The notes under the pieces were generated by a model that was not told the DNA's origin, searched no databases, and worked only from the letters and a program-made list of their open reading frames with translations. From the NCBI RefSeq assembly GCF_023856365.1, contig NC_064548.1, positions 20,570,461 through 20,634,460 on the forward strand: DNA of 64,000 bases, written 5' to 3'. This document shows, piece after piece, positions 49,401-59,069 of the stretch (position 1 is its first letter; each line of letters opens with the position of its first letter). Source of the stretch: Brienomyrus brachyistius (Eukaryota > Chordata > Actinopteri > Osteoglossiformes > Mormyridae). The position numbers and the translations under genes are program-made.

Positions 49401-49496
49401 CCGACTCGTCTGGGGGCAGCGACACCAAGCTGACCGTGGACGACCTTTTCAAGCCCCACTTTGTGCCACATGACCCCGAGGCCACATGGATGAGCG
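49401..49496 (+). CDS. dpp10: Exon 3 of DPP10/DPP6-family gene: start of extracellular domain
   Basis: Acceptor ctcctcacag precedes the exon and GCG|GTGAGT ends it; phase 1 in and phase 1 out, in frame with exon 2 (the split codon gives Ala). It encodes about 32 residues: ADSSGGSDTKLTVDDLF, then KPHFVPHDPEATWMS. The pattern L-(T/S)-(V/L)-(D/E)-D-L-F followed by HDPEA-W is the conserved start of the extracellular beta-propeller region in DPP6 and DPP10. Ser/Gly-rich residues directly after the membrane are variable in the family. The HFVPHDPEA stretch is nearer to DPP10 (DFVLHDPEA) than to DPP6 (DFKIHDPEA). The next exon, expected to begin with D-T-(E/D)-x-(V/I)-Y, was not found before 64000, so intron 3 is at least 14.5 kb. 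Confidence 0.93.
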
Positions 49497-50947
49497 GTGA
49501 GTGTCTTTAGTCTCCGCTTCTTTGTGCCGTGTGGAAACAGAACATTTAACATTCAGGGTGGCCGGTTAGTTAGTTCTAAGCGGCGAGTGAAGTTTCCACT
49601 TCAGCTCCGAAATGACCTCAGTAAGATGAAGAACGGGATGGATTATGCCGGAATGCTCCTTGTTTGTGGTCTTGTGCCTTCATTTGGAATCTAATTAGCT
49701 ATGCAACTCCAGCTCTATTTTTATATAAAGAAACAGTCAAAACATTTGGCAAGATAATTATTTCCTCTGTGGAGAGATGATAAAATATTTTAGCCCCACT
49801 TGGGGGCGGGGGGGGGGGGGAGGTGCATTCTTTGTACGGTTCGTATATCATCATGAGAAGAGAAGATTCTCTAAGAAAGAAACCACAAAAAACCGCTACT
49901 GCCATAAAGCGTGAACGCAGTCATAGTGAAGTCTGTCTCTCTATCGCCTTATAAATACATCACCGTATTGATCTTTGGAGAGATTCTAAAGTCGCAGCTC
50001 GCAGGCAGCATAAATGTGTTTAACTCAGCAGTAAACTGATTTTTTTAATTGCTTGTACATAGGTGTGGGCAGTTAGGATTAGGCGTATTGCTCATTTTGG
50101 TGTGTTCGGGTGTGCGCACTTATGGACGCAGAGAAAGCAGCTTCATTATCACACATTGATTGCAAGGGCCTCCTGCGGGGGGGTGGGTTTGATATCAGCC
50201 AGAACTCTTTTCCTCCTTCTTGGAGGATGACATTCAGGTGATTGTTTTGTCTGATGAGTACTATATCGGTAACCCACATGGTTAATACGTTACCCTGTCA
50301 TTACTAGTGTCATTAACTGAAGTAAAAAGGAATTTTGGGGGGGGGGGTGATTACTCATCTGTATACAAATGCTGAGTCTAATATAGGACTGTCAGTGTTT
50401 GTTATACCAAAAATAATGGGGGTTATCAGTTAGGAACTAATGTACTATATAGAATGGATTTTGGTACGGGCTCACACAAAGGACTCCAAGCAAGTCAAGC
50501 CAAGGTCATCGCTACAAGCTCATCCGGAGAGCTGTCTCAGCTCGAATCACCGCCGCTGAAGAAGGACACTTAGCCCTTTAGAGCTGCTCTGCTCCTAAGT
50601 AGACCACCTAAAACGATCCTGGATCTGATCGGGTTGGCATTCACCGAGTGGCCGCGGGCCAGAACTTTCACATTGATAGCAATCTGTGAACTGATAGGAG
50701 TATTTAGAATCCCAGAAGGGGCAGAGGTAATACACCCAAAGGGAGTATTAGGGAAGCGGCGGGAGAGAGACAAACAGGCATTACCGGAAAATGGGAGTTT
50801 AATGCAGAATTGTGTTTGGTTGGAGTCTTAGGCCAGTCTTGATCCTGCAGCACAGCTGTATAATATCATGGAGTTGGGCTTACAGTATGTGCTTCTCAGC
50901 CTAGATCACGTGGACATTTGGGATCCTTCTTGCATTATTATTTAATA

Positions 50948-51385
50948 ATTGATACTTTATTGATCCCCGTGGGGAAATTCTCTTTACACCTCCCCCAACT
51001 TGCTCTCTGTAGGTGAGAGTAAGCTGGCTGTGAAGGGTAGCTGCCTGTTGTGGTGCCCAGGGGGCTTAAGAGCCTTACTCAAGGCCTAATGTTTAGGGGA
51101 GCACACTTGTAATGGAAAGGTTCGAATCCCCAACCATCAAAGTACCACTGATGTACCCCGAGCAAGGTACCGCCCCCAAGCACTGCTCCCTGGGCGCTGA
51201 ATTAGCTGCCCCTGCTATGTTACAGTATCACATATGGGTCAAATGTGCAGGGAACTTTTTGTTGTTGCGCACTGTGGTGTGTCAACAATGACAACTAATC
51301 ACTTTCGCTTCATGTGCCAAGGCTGGGCTTCAACCGGAAGCTATTTGATCATAGGCACACCGGTTTAGCCCACTGAGCCATACAT
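50948..51385 (-). mobile_element. tRNA-derived SINE (family 1), minus strand, interrupted
   Basis: Read on the minus strand from 51385, the tRNA-like head (GGCTCAGTGGGCTAAACC, then CCGGTTGAAGCCC) breaks off near 51318 and resumes at about 51090 with CCTTGAGTAAGGCTCTTAAG, ending in AATTTCCCCACGGGGATCAA TAAAGTATCAATT-type tail at 50948. The two halves match the intact copy at 38471 on both sides, so the intervening 51091-51312 is a later insertion. SINEs of this kind are non-coding retrotransposons copied by LINE enzymes. Confidence 0.85.
51091..51312 (+). mobile_element. tRNA-derived SINE (family 2), plus strand, nested
   Basis: It has a box-B-like GGTTCGAATCCCC (about 51119-51131), then AAGTACCACTGATGTACC, CAAGCACTGCTCCCTGGGCG, and a tail section with TTGTTGTTGCGCACTGTGGT. 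The same order of blocks is seen in the copy at 4195-4405. It lies inside the minus-strand SINE. CAAGGC occurs on both flanks and may be part of the target duplication, but the boundary is not exact. Confidence 0.8.
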
Positions 51386-51749
51386 CCATCCATCCATCCA
51401 TCCATTTTCCAAACCACTTATCCTGCTGGGTTGCGGGGGGTCCGGAGCCTATCCCGGAAGCAATGGGCACGAGGCAGGGAACAACCCAGGATGGGGGGCC
51501 AGCCCATCGCAGGGCACACTCACACACCATTCACTCTCACATGCACACCTACGGGCAATTTAGCAAGTCCAATTAGCCTCAGCATGTTTTTGGACTGTGG
51601 GGGGAAACCGGAGTACCCGGAGGAAACCCCACGACGACATGGGGAGAACATGCAAACTCCACACACATGTGACCCAGGCGGAGACTCGAACCCGGGTCCC
51701 AGAGGTGTGAGGCAACAGTGCTAACCACTGCACCACCATGCCGCTCCCC
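51383..51749 (-). mobile_element. tRNA-derived SINE with (CCAT)n tail (family 3), copy B
   Basis: On the minus strand the tRNA-like head reads GGTGGTGCAGTGGTTAGC and GACCCGGGTTCGAGTC, followed by a body including GGGGTTTCCTCCGGGTACTC and an end of (GGAT)n, seen on the plus strand as CCATCCATCC at 51383. It is very similar over its whole length to copy A at 28511, suggesting recent activity. It directly abuts the head of the family 1 SINE, making a three-element cluster. A target duplication is not clear here. Confidence 0.88.
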
Positions 51750-52056
51750 TTAAACAATAATAACAATAAATATGATGAATATTATTATTATTGTGTTTTT
51801 GATGATGGTGGGATCGATGCACTAAGATGCACTAAGAGCTAAGGGCTGGTGTCACTGCCCACTAACTGCAGCTCACTCAGCAGCGATGCAGATCAGGGCT
51901 GTTGATTTACTGACTGTAATTATGCAAACAACTCCAGGCACGATGGCAGCATTAACATATGGGTCGATCCATTAAAGCGCCTCTCCTCTTGTCTGTTATA
52001 ATTGCCCGAGCGTGGCCGGTTTCCAGGGCCTCTCATTTGCATTCCCGTGCCTGAGG

Positions 52057-52106
52057 CCTCCTACTCCTCCTCCTGCTCCTCCTACTCCTCCTCCTGCTCC
52101 TCTTCC
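52057..52106 (+). repeat. TCC-rich microsatellite
   Basis: Two adjacent copies of CTCCTACTCCTCCTCCTG inside a polypyrimidine stretch in intron 3. Confidence 0.85.
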
Positions 52107-53694
52107 ATGCACCTCTCGCCCCACGCTCGAGTTAAGGTGACCGGCTTAGCACCTCTCACCCCCACGTGCTACAGAATGCTGCGCTCATGAGATTCGACCT
52201 TAATGAGTTGCTGTACTCCATATGCACCGCAAATATATATATATTTATTCATTATTTTCCTCCCTCTGTTTGGAGGTTCTGATGGGAATTCTCTCATTAA
52301 AATTTTCATTAAACTAATTTCACATATTTTACCTGTCAGTCTCAATGTGCCTTGTCACAGTAATAAAGTACAGAGTTTAATAATGCAATAAAGTGAAAAA
52401 CAAACAAGCATGAATAAATTAACATAAGCTACCAACTTTGTTTCAAGCTATTTTTTACAGGGGTATGTGGGTCGCTAGTATGTATCCAGATTTCATTTCT
52501 CCCCTCATTCTGTCGACTACCTGAGCTACAAATACTTCATTGGTCTCGTAATATGCCTTTACTCTGAAATGTTTATGCTTGTTAACAAAGGTTTGTTATC
52601 CATCTCTGGGCTTATTTCTGGGCTTATTTCAGCAGTGACAGTTCTGTTCTCTATTGACCTGCAATCAGGCGGTCATTCTCTGCTTGGATAGTGTTCACAG
52701 TAATATGGTACCTTCCCACATTTCCACAAATAGGCCCCGGGCATTACGTCATGCTTTGTGATTGGCTTTCACACTGGAGAAACCCATTTTGGTCGAGGCA
52801 TTCTTTGCGCAGCAGGCAAGCTTTCAGAAATGCAGCATTCTAGGCCCAGGTTCTCGGGTCCTGCTGGCATCTGGGACACAATTGGGGTTCTTAGCGTGGA
52901 AACGAGCACCCTGTTTGGCGCCATCAGTGGTTATTGATGAGAAATGTGGACAGCCAAGAGGCGGCACTAAGGATAACTACCTATCCTGCCCCTATTTTTG
53001 CTCCCTGGTGGCTTTATGCATCCTGCCGCCATGTTATAAAATACCGCAAGGTGACGGAGGAAGCCAGACTCAGTTGCAGAATTTCTCTTCCTGGAAGTGA
53101 GCTACCAGGTGTGAATAATCATTTTGTATCATGGGTAAGATTGCTACAGTGTGGATCACACTCAGAGCATCCATAAGGTCAATGGACCACACGTATACGT
53201 CTAATCGTGCTATTTTTAAATCCCATAATTTTACCGCAGGGAGCTCGTTAACCAAAAGCATTGTATTTATAAAATGGCTAGAAAACGATACTTTATTAGA
53301 GCCTTTTATGATTTAGCTGTGTATGTATTGAGAGTTACACCTGCACACGTACATTCTCAGTGCGCTGAATATAGTGATTCTGCTACCCTTTCTCTGGAAT
53401 ACTGGCTCATTTCAGAAGTCGGTACTCAGAGGTGCAGAAACGTCGCGGGATTCGGTACGTGTGCAGTTCAGAGGGAGAACAGTGACAGATTTAAGCAGCT
53501 TTGAACGGAGAATGGCAGCGAGCGTTTCGGAAAGCACCGCCCCGCCGAGGTCTTCACGCGCAGCAGAGCCAGGACTGTATGGAGAGAGGCCTACCACCCA
53601 GAACAAAATGCAGATAACTCCATTCCTGCAGCTGGAAGCAACTGGTCGATCAGGGAGGCAGACGAAGGAGTAGGGGTACAGTCAGCGGGCTGGG

Positions 53695-55230
53695 AGACCA
53701 ACGTACAGTGAGAGCTTGACACTCCTCTCTCGACTGTGTGGCCACAGTGGGCTATGGACAGAGATGGGCAGTCTACCAATTAAATGCATTTAAAATGTGT
53801 ATTTACTTTTGAATATTTTTTTTTTCTTTGTATTTTGTGGGACAGAAAAAACAATATGGAATTTGTAACAAAATACTTTGAGAGATTGTGTTTCGTGCAT
53901 TTAAAGCACTTAAAATACTTCATAAAATGTCATTTTGTTTGTTTTTTGTCATTGTAAGAACCTTCATCAACAGGCTTACTGAATTAAACAGCCCGTCACC
54001 ATCTTTAGCTAGTTGCAAATGAATCCTGTGACCTCCTGTTGTGTCCAACTTGCTCGTCGTTCTCCCATGACCAGTAATCCCAGAAAAGAAGCTAGTTTTG
54101 GGCGTGGTGCAAATTGCCTTTAGGTAAAGTATGTAGTAAAATATACTGTCAGATTTTGCTCATTAAAAATAGTGCAATTAGCAAAGAGCTGTATTGTGCT
54201 CTAGAACTTCTGAATTAACTTGCTAGCCTGCTAGTGGCATTCTGGGTAATGTCAGCAGACATGCTCAGGCTGTGTCATCTTGTGGTTTTTCATACATGGA
54301 AGCCTTCATTAGTGACGACTCAGCTACTTCTGTTCCTAAGGACGAAATTAATTTCTATCAATTAAATGTAGCCGTTTTTATAGCCACTGAGCCTGTGTAA
54401 AAGGGAAAACTTGATGTTGCATGTTATATGCCTGTATTATATGCATGTTCGGCACCCTACTGTAAGATAAGGCGGAAAATTCACACATCATGTTAATTAA
54501 TTTAAGAAAGGGTGGTTGTGCCCCATTGCTGGTGCACATGCACACACCAGTGCCTCTGTCAGCCACTGCCGCTAATTCTGTGGGAAACACTGGGTATAAA
54601 TTAAGGGCATAATGGGTCTGAAACAGAGACCAAAGCAGTGATGCCCCCCCCCATCCCCAGCCCACTGTCACAGGTGCAGTCTGTTGGGCTCTCATTACAT
54701 TACTAATGCCACAAAAGTCATTTAAATTCACAATTAAGACTAACACATGTAAGTCACAAAATTACGTATATTTTTGTATTTTCAAATTACAAATTGCTTT
54801 TACTGTATTTTAATTAACTAATTTTTCTCACTCCAATATTCTGTATTTTATTTTGTTACATTCCATGAGCACATATTTGTAATTTGTAACAAGATACTTT
54901 TGATGTATTTGTGCCCGTCTCTGGCTACGGATTACTAGCACTGGACTCTGGAGTACTACAGGAACATCGTTTGGTTTGATGATTCGCACCTCCTGCTGTG
55001 CCTCATCCTACTGTGATGTGAGGTCCAACATCTGGTGGAAGCCTGCGTGACGCCATGGATGAGGGATGATGGATTTGAACATCACGGAGCAGAGGTGTCC
55101 GTCAAAAGCATTCCCTTCTGGACTGTGTGCAAGCCAATATGTTCCTTCGGCAGAACATTCTTCCATACCACAAGACTTGGATTGGCCAAAAATCCACCTC
55201 GAAGGGGAGCTTTATTAAATACCTGCTCAT
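53695..55230 (+). pseudogene. Tc1-like transposase relic, split by a hAT insertion
   Basis: Left of the hAT element, plus-strand translation gives LDTPLSTVWPQWAMD, like the PLLT-RHR-RL-WA region before the catalytic core of Tc1 transposases. Right of it, translation resumes with HWTLEYYRNIVWFDDSHLLL (from about 54939), matching the WT-E-W--V-WSDESRF segment with the first catalytic aspartates. Further right, FLRQNILPYHKTWIG (about 55143-55187) resembles the QQDNAP-H segment, with the catalytic Asp lost. Stops and shifts are present. This relic belongs to a different Tc1 lineage from the element at 56954. Its outer ends could not be found. Confidence 0.6.
53759..54923. mobile_element. Non-autonomous hAT-type element, 1165 bp
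   Basis: The ends are inverted: left CAGAGATGGGCAGTC, right (reverse complement) CAGAGACGGGCACAAA, close to the CAGAGGTGGG-type terminus common in fish hAT elements. The flanks carry an 8-bp duplication with one difference, GCTATGGA (53751-53758) and GCTACGGA (54924-54931). Subterminal regions are rich in TTTGTATTTT and TTGTAACAAAATACTTT motifs. No transposase frame is visible inside, so it would rely on a partner. It lies within a Tc1-like relic. Confidence 0.85.
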
Positions 55231-55307
55231 CACTTTCCACTAGGTCTGCCTAATGAAGTGGCCACTCGCTATGTGTATATATTACAGTTACACGCTCGAT
55301 TTTCTCG

Positions 55308-55790
55308 GTGCCAAAACATGCTATTTTAAGGTCCTCTAGAAAATCCAATCTGTTCACTGAACAGAATCTACAGGCACCGGAGGGCTGGGAATCTCCGAGA
55401 GAGCTTGGCAGTGGGCTAATCAGCACAGACACTTGGAGGTACTGGAAAAACATCACCCAGTTTGGAAAGCCGGCACATAGGTTAGCCTGCGACTGTTTTA
55501 GCTGCTGTGTGTTTCCACTTGACTCTTGTGGATTTTTACCAGTAGCTAATACAACACAAAGTGCAGGGGGCAAAGCTGTATTTGATGTATCCATTGCACA
55601 ACAATTAATAGCTCACCGATACTACGGTGGACTTCGAATGATCCCCCAGGTCTCTGATTCACTCCGTGCATCTCCTTCTGTCACTCCACCGCTGGCCAAG
55701 AGACTCAACATGCACTTTATGGTCCGACAATATATCTCATGGAGTAAATTATCTGTGGAAAAAAAATGGCTATACTGGTGTGACATATGA
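55308..55790 (+). other. Unassigned 160-codon open frame in intron 3
   Basis: ATG at 55308, stop after 55790. The product has no recognised domain, no signal peptide and mixed composition. It starts about 80 bases after the Tc1-like relic and could be part of an unknown mobile element or chance. No splice or promoter evidence. Confidence 0.2.
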
Positions 55791-55930
55791 CAATAGAGAG
55801 TGACAGAGACAGATGTTATTGCACCAGAAAACTGGCGTTGCATTGTGTTGATTTGTGTAAGCATTAAGCGCGTTTTGGGACAGGTGACACTCCTGTGCCC
55901 AAGGAGAGATGTGGTTGCATAGGAGACCAG

Positions 55931-56089
55931 GGGCCTGTATTACAAAGCTGGATTTTTGGGTTGACAAAATAACGTGTCAGATTTAAGGTAGTCTGGGATA
56001 AATGGAGTGGACAATGATAAAGCCCATTTTAACTGGAGTACCTTAAATCCATCTATCTAATCAGCAAATCTCGCTTCATGATAAAGACA
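55931..56089. mobile_element. Palindromic MITE (GGGCCTGTATTAC type), diverged copy 2
   Basis: GGGCCTGTATTACAAAGCTG, GTGTCAGATTTAAGGTA at the left; TACCTTAAATCCATCTATCT and AAATCTCGCTTCATGATA at the right. The order of blocks equals the copy at 27882 but both arms have decayed. Confidence 0.6.
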
Positions 56090-56953
56090 TTACAGTATGT
56101 TGTGTTGATTTGTGTGTCTACAGTACATACATTACAGGGCATGTGGGGACAGATGGCGCTCTACTACGCCCAGGGAGAGATATGATTGCAAGGAGACATG
56201 GTGAGGTGTTATGTCTCCTACACACAGAGAGCGAGCCTGCAGTGAGGCTTGATGCTATATTCAAATGTGCATATGATAAAGGCTCTTTCAGGGCTCCTTC
56301 CCATTACACCTATGGGCTGGGCCACGGATGGGGGGTTTAACCACAATGGATCGCTCATCGATTTTCCAATCCCAGCTCAAACAGATTGCGCAGCAGCACC
56401 CAGCTGCTGGAGGATTTGCTCTATTGTGGTATTTTCAGTTCTAGATTTGAATTAATTGCCTTTTACTGTCTGTTTTATTTATTGTTTTTGTTTGTTTTTT
56501 TGGTTCAGCGATGGCAGCCCTTGGCAGACATCGTTAAATGGTCTTGACTACGGCGGTAGCATATTTATATTTAGCACGAGGCGGCTCTTGGCGCAGACCC
56601 ATTAAGTGAGACCCTAATGGTACAGATTTATCAACTGGCGTGCCCTGCCTGCGCCGGGGGGGTGGAGAACACAGGGAGACAGTGATGCATCGGATCAGAG
56701 CTCAAGCTTGGCAGGACTCGGCCTAGGGGCCCTGCGGCAGTAATGGCGACTGGTCGATGCACATTGCGTGGGAGCTGCAGCCCTCATGGCAGAGCCGCCC
56801 GCGGCTGGTCTCGGTGTGGAGCGAGAAAGCGGCGCTATGTCCGCCTCCTTTTGTGTCAGCATCACATCGTTTTTCATGGCATTGGCAAGCTAATGAAATT
56901 GTCTTCCTGCGAAACAATGTGATGTTGTGACTTTTGAAGAGGACAAAGACCTA

Positions 56954-58601
56954 CAGTCAGGACCATAGATATTCGGACAGAGACAGACTTTTTCAGTTTT
57001 TAAGTTCTGTACATCACCACAATAAATTTTACAAGAAACAAGTCAGGTGCAGTTGAGGTGCAGACTGTCAGCTTTAATTCAGTGGGTAGAACAAAAACAT
57101 TGCATAGAAATGTGGGGAAGTAATTTTGCTACACAGTCCTCTCCTTTTGGGGGCTCATAAGTAATTGGACAAATTAATATAACTGCAAATAAAATGTTGA
57201 ATTCTAATACTTAGTTGAAACCTCTTTGCAGGCAAAGACTGCCTGAAGTCATGAACTCATGGACATGAGCAGACACTGGGTCTCCTCCTTTTTAATGCTC
57301 TGCCAGGCCGTTACTGCAGCAGCTTTCAGTTGCTGTTTGTTTGAGGGTCTTTCTGTCTGTAGTTTAGTCTTTAGCAAGTGAAATGCATGTTCAATGGGGC
57401 TGAGATCAGATGACTGACTTGACCATTCAAGAAAATTCCAGTTCTTTGCTTTAATATCCACTTCTTTGCTGGATTGCCTTTGCTGTGTGTTTTCAGTCAT
57501 TGTCCATCTGTATTATGAAACGCCGCCCAATCAGTTTGGCTGGATTTGGCTGGATTTGAGCAGACATGATGTCTCTGAACACCTCAGCATTCATTCGGCT
57601 GCTTCCATCCTGTGTCACATCATCAAGAGACACTAAAGACCCAGTGCCACTGGCAGCCATGAACGCCCAGGCCATCACACTGCCTCCACCATGTTTTACA
57701 GATGATACAATGTTCTTTGGATCATGAGCTGTTCCAGCCCTTCTCCATACTCTTTCCTTTCCATCATTCTGATACAGGTTGATCTTGGTTTCATTTGTCC
57801 AAACAATGCTGTTCCAGAACTGTGCTGGCTTTTTTTAGATGTTTTTTTTGCAAAGTCCAGTCTAGTCTTTCTATTCTTAAGGCTTATGAGTGGCTTGCAT
57901 CTTGCAGTGAACCCTCTGTATTTGCTTTCATGCAGTCTCCTCTTTATGGTAGACTTGGATATTGACTCGCCTACCTCCTGGAGAGTGTTGTTCACTTGGT
58001 TGGCTGTTACGAAGGGGCTTCTCTTCACCATGGAAATGATTTTGCGACCATCCACCACCATTGTCTTCCGTGGACGTCCAGGCCTTTTTGCGTTGCTGAG
58101 TTCACCAATGCTTTCTTTCTTTCTCAGTACGTACCAAACTGTGGATTTTGTCACTCCAAACGTTGTGGCAATTTCTGAAATTGTTTTTTCCTGTTTTCGC
58201 AGCCTCAGGGTGGCCTGTTTCACCTGCATACTGAGCTCCTTTGACCGCATGTTGTATGTTCACACCCCAATCTTCCAAATGCAAACAACACACCTCAAAT
58301 CAACTCCAGGCTTTTTATCTGCTCAATTGATAACGAAAGAACGAAGGAACTGCCCACACCTGTCCATGAAATAGCTTTTAAGTTAATTGCGCAATTACTT
58401 TTGTCCCCTTTAAAAAGAGGGTGGCACATGTTAACGAGCTGAAACTCCTAAACCCTTCATCCAGTTTGAACGTGGATACCCGAAAATGACATCTGAGAGT
58501 CTGCACTTTATGTCTATGCCCATTGTATAACTTTAATTGGAATATATTTCAGTAAACAAGTAAAATGGTAAGACGTGTGTGTCCAAATATTAATGGTACT
58601 G
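56954..58601 (-). mobile_element. Tc1-like transposon, nearly full length, inactive
   Basis: The element is about 1.65 kb, the usual Tc1 size, and is bounded by TA dinucleotides at 56952-56953 and 58602-58603. Its ends are imperfect inverted repeats: left CAGTCAGGACCATAGATATT, right (reverse complement) CAGTACCATTAATATTTGGA. A second inverted pair lies about 100 bases inward (GTGCAGACTGTCAG near 57057; its partner near 58493-58506), which resembles the IR/DR arrangement of some Tc1-like elements. The inside is a minus-strand transposase gene with frameshifts and a stop. It sits in intron 3 of the dpp10-like gene, antisense to it. The arms are clearly diverged, so this is an old copy. Confidence 0.93.
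57249..58250 (-). pseudogene. Tc1/mariner transposase pseudogene (DD34E family)
   Basis: From ATG at 58250 the minus strand reads an N-terminal helix-turn-helix (ISEIATTFGVTKSTVWYVLR), a GRPRK basic motif (RPGRPRK) and a second helix-turn-helix region (TANQVNNTL, SKSTIKRRL). A frameshift in A-rich sequence near 57823-57845 moves the frame before the catalytic core. The core is still readable: VWTNETKINLY, GGGSVMAWAF (about 57670-57690), MDND, and SSDLSPIEHAF near the C-terminus. After MDND a TGA replaces the expected proline, and another shift lies before KAKNWNFLEW. The first catalytic position reads Asn (TNET) where active Tc1 transposases have Asp. Full-length relatives are about 340 residues; this gene cannot make one. 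Confidence 0.92.
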
Positions 58602-58700
58602 TAAATGTTAGCGTACTATAATGTAAGTTCATTTTGGACGTCATTGGGCAGTGTCCTTCAATTATATCAGGACATGCCTGAGAATGTATGGAGTCCACAT

Positions 58701-59069
58701 TGGTGTGTGTGTGCAGACTGCCTACCCAGTGACTGGCATATGATAGGTGTGTCCATACACATTTCCTACCAGTGACCAGCATGTGGTTGGTATGTCCAAT
58801 TAGACTACCTACTCAGTGACCTGCAGATGGTAGATGTGTCAGTACAGATTGCCTACTCAGTGACCAGCAGATGGTAGGTGTGTTAGTACAGACTTCCTAC
58901 CCAGTGACCAGAATGTGGTTGGTGTGTCCATACTGTACAGACTTCCTACCAGTGACCAACATGTGATAGTTCCATACAAACTGCCTACCCAGTGGTCAGC
59001 AAGATGGTAGGTGTGTCCGTATAGACTACCTACCCGGTGATCAGTGCATGATAGGTGTGTCCATACAGT
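58701..59069. repeat. Minisatellite of about 46-bp units next to the Tc1-like element
   Basis: About eight imperfect units containing CAGACTNCCTACCCAGTGAC, CAGCATGTGGTAGGTGTGTC and CATA. Starts 100 bases beyond the right end of the transposon at 58601. Units vary in length, with one shortened. Confidence 0.88.

Noticed and set aside
57724..58374. Plus-strand 216-codon open frame
   Set aside because: It is the antisense shadow of the Tc1-like transposase.
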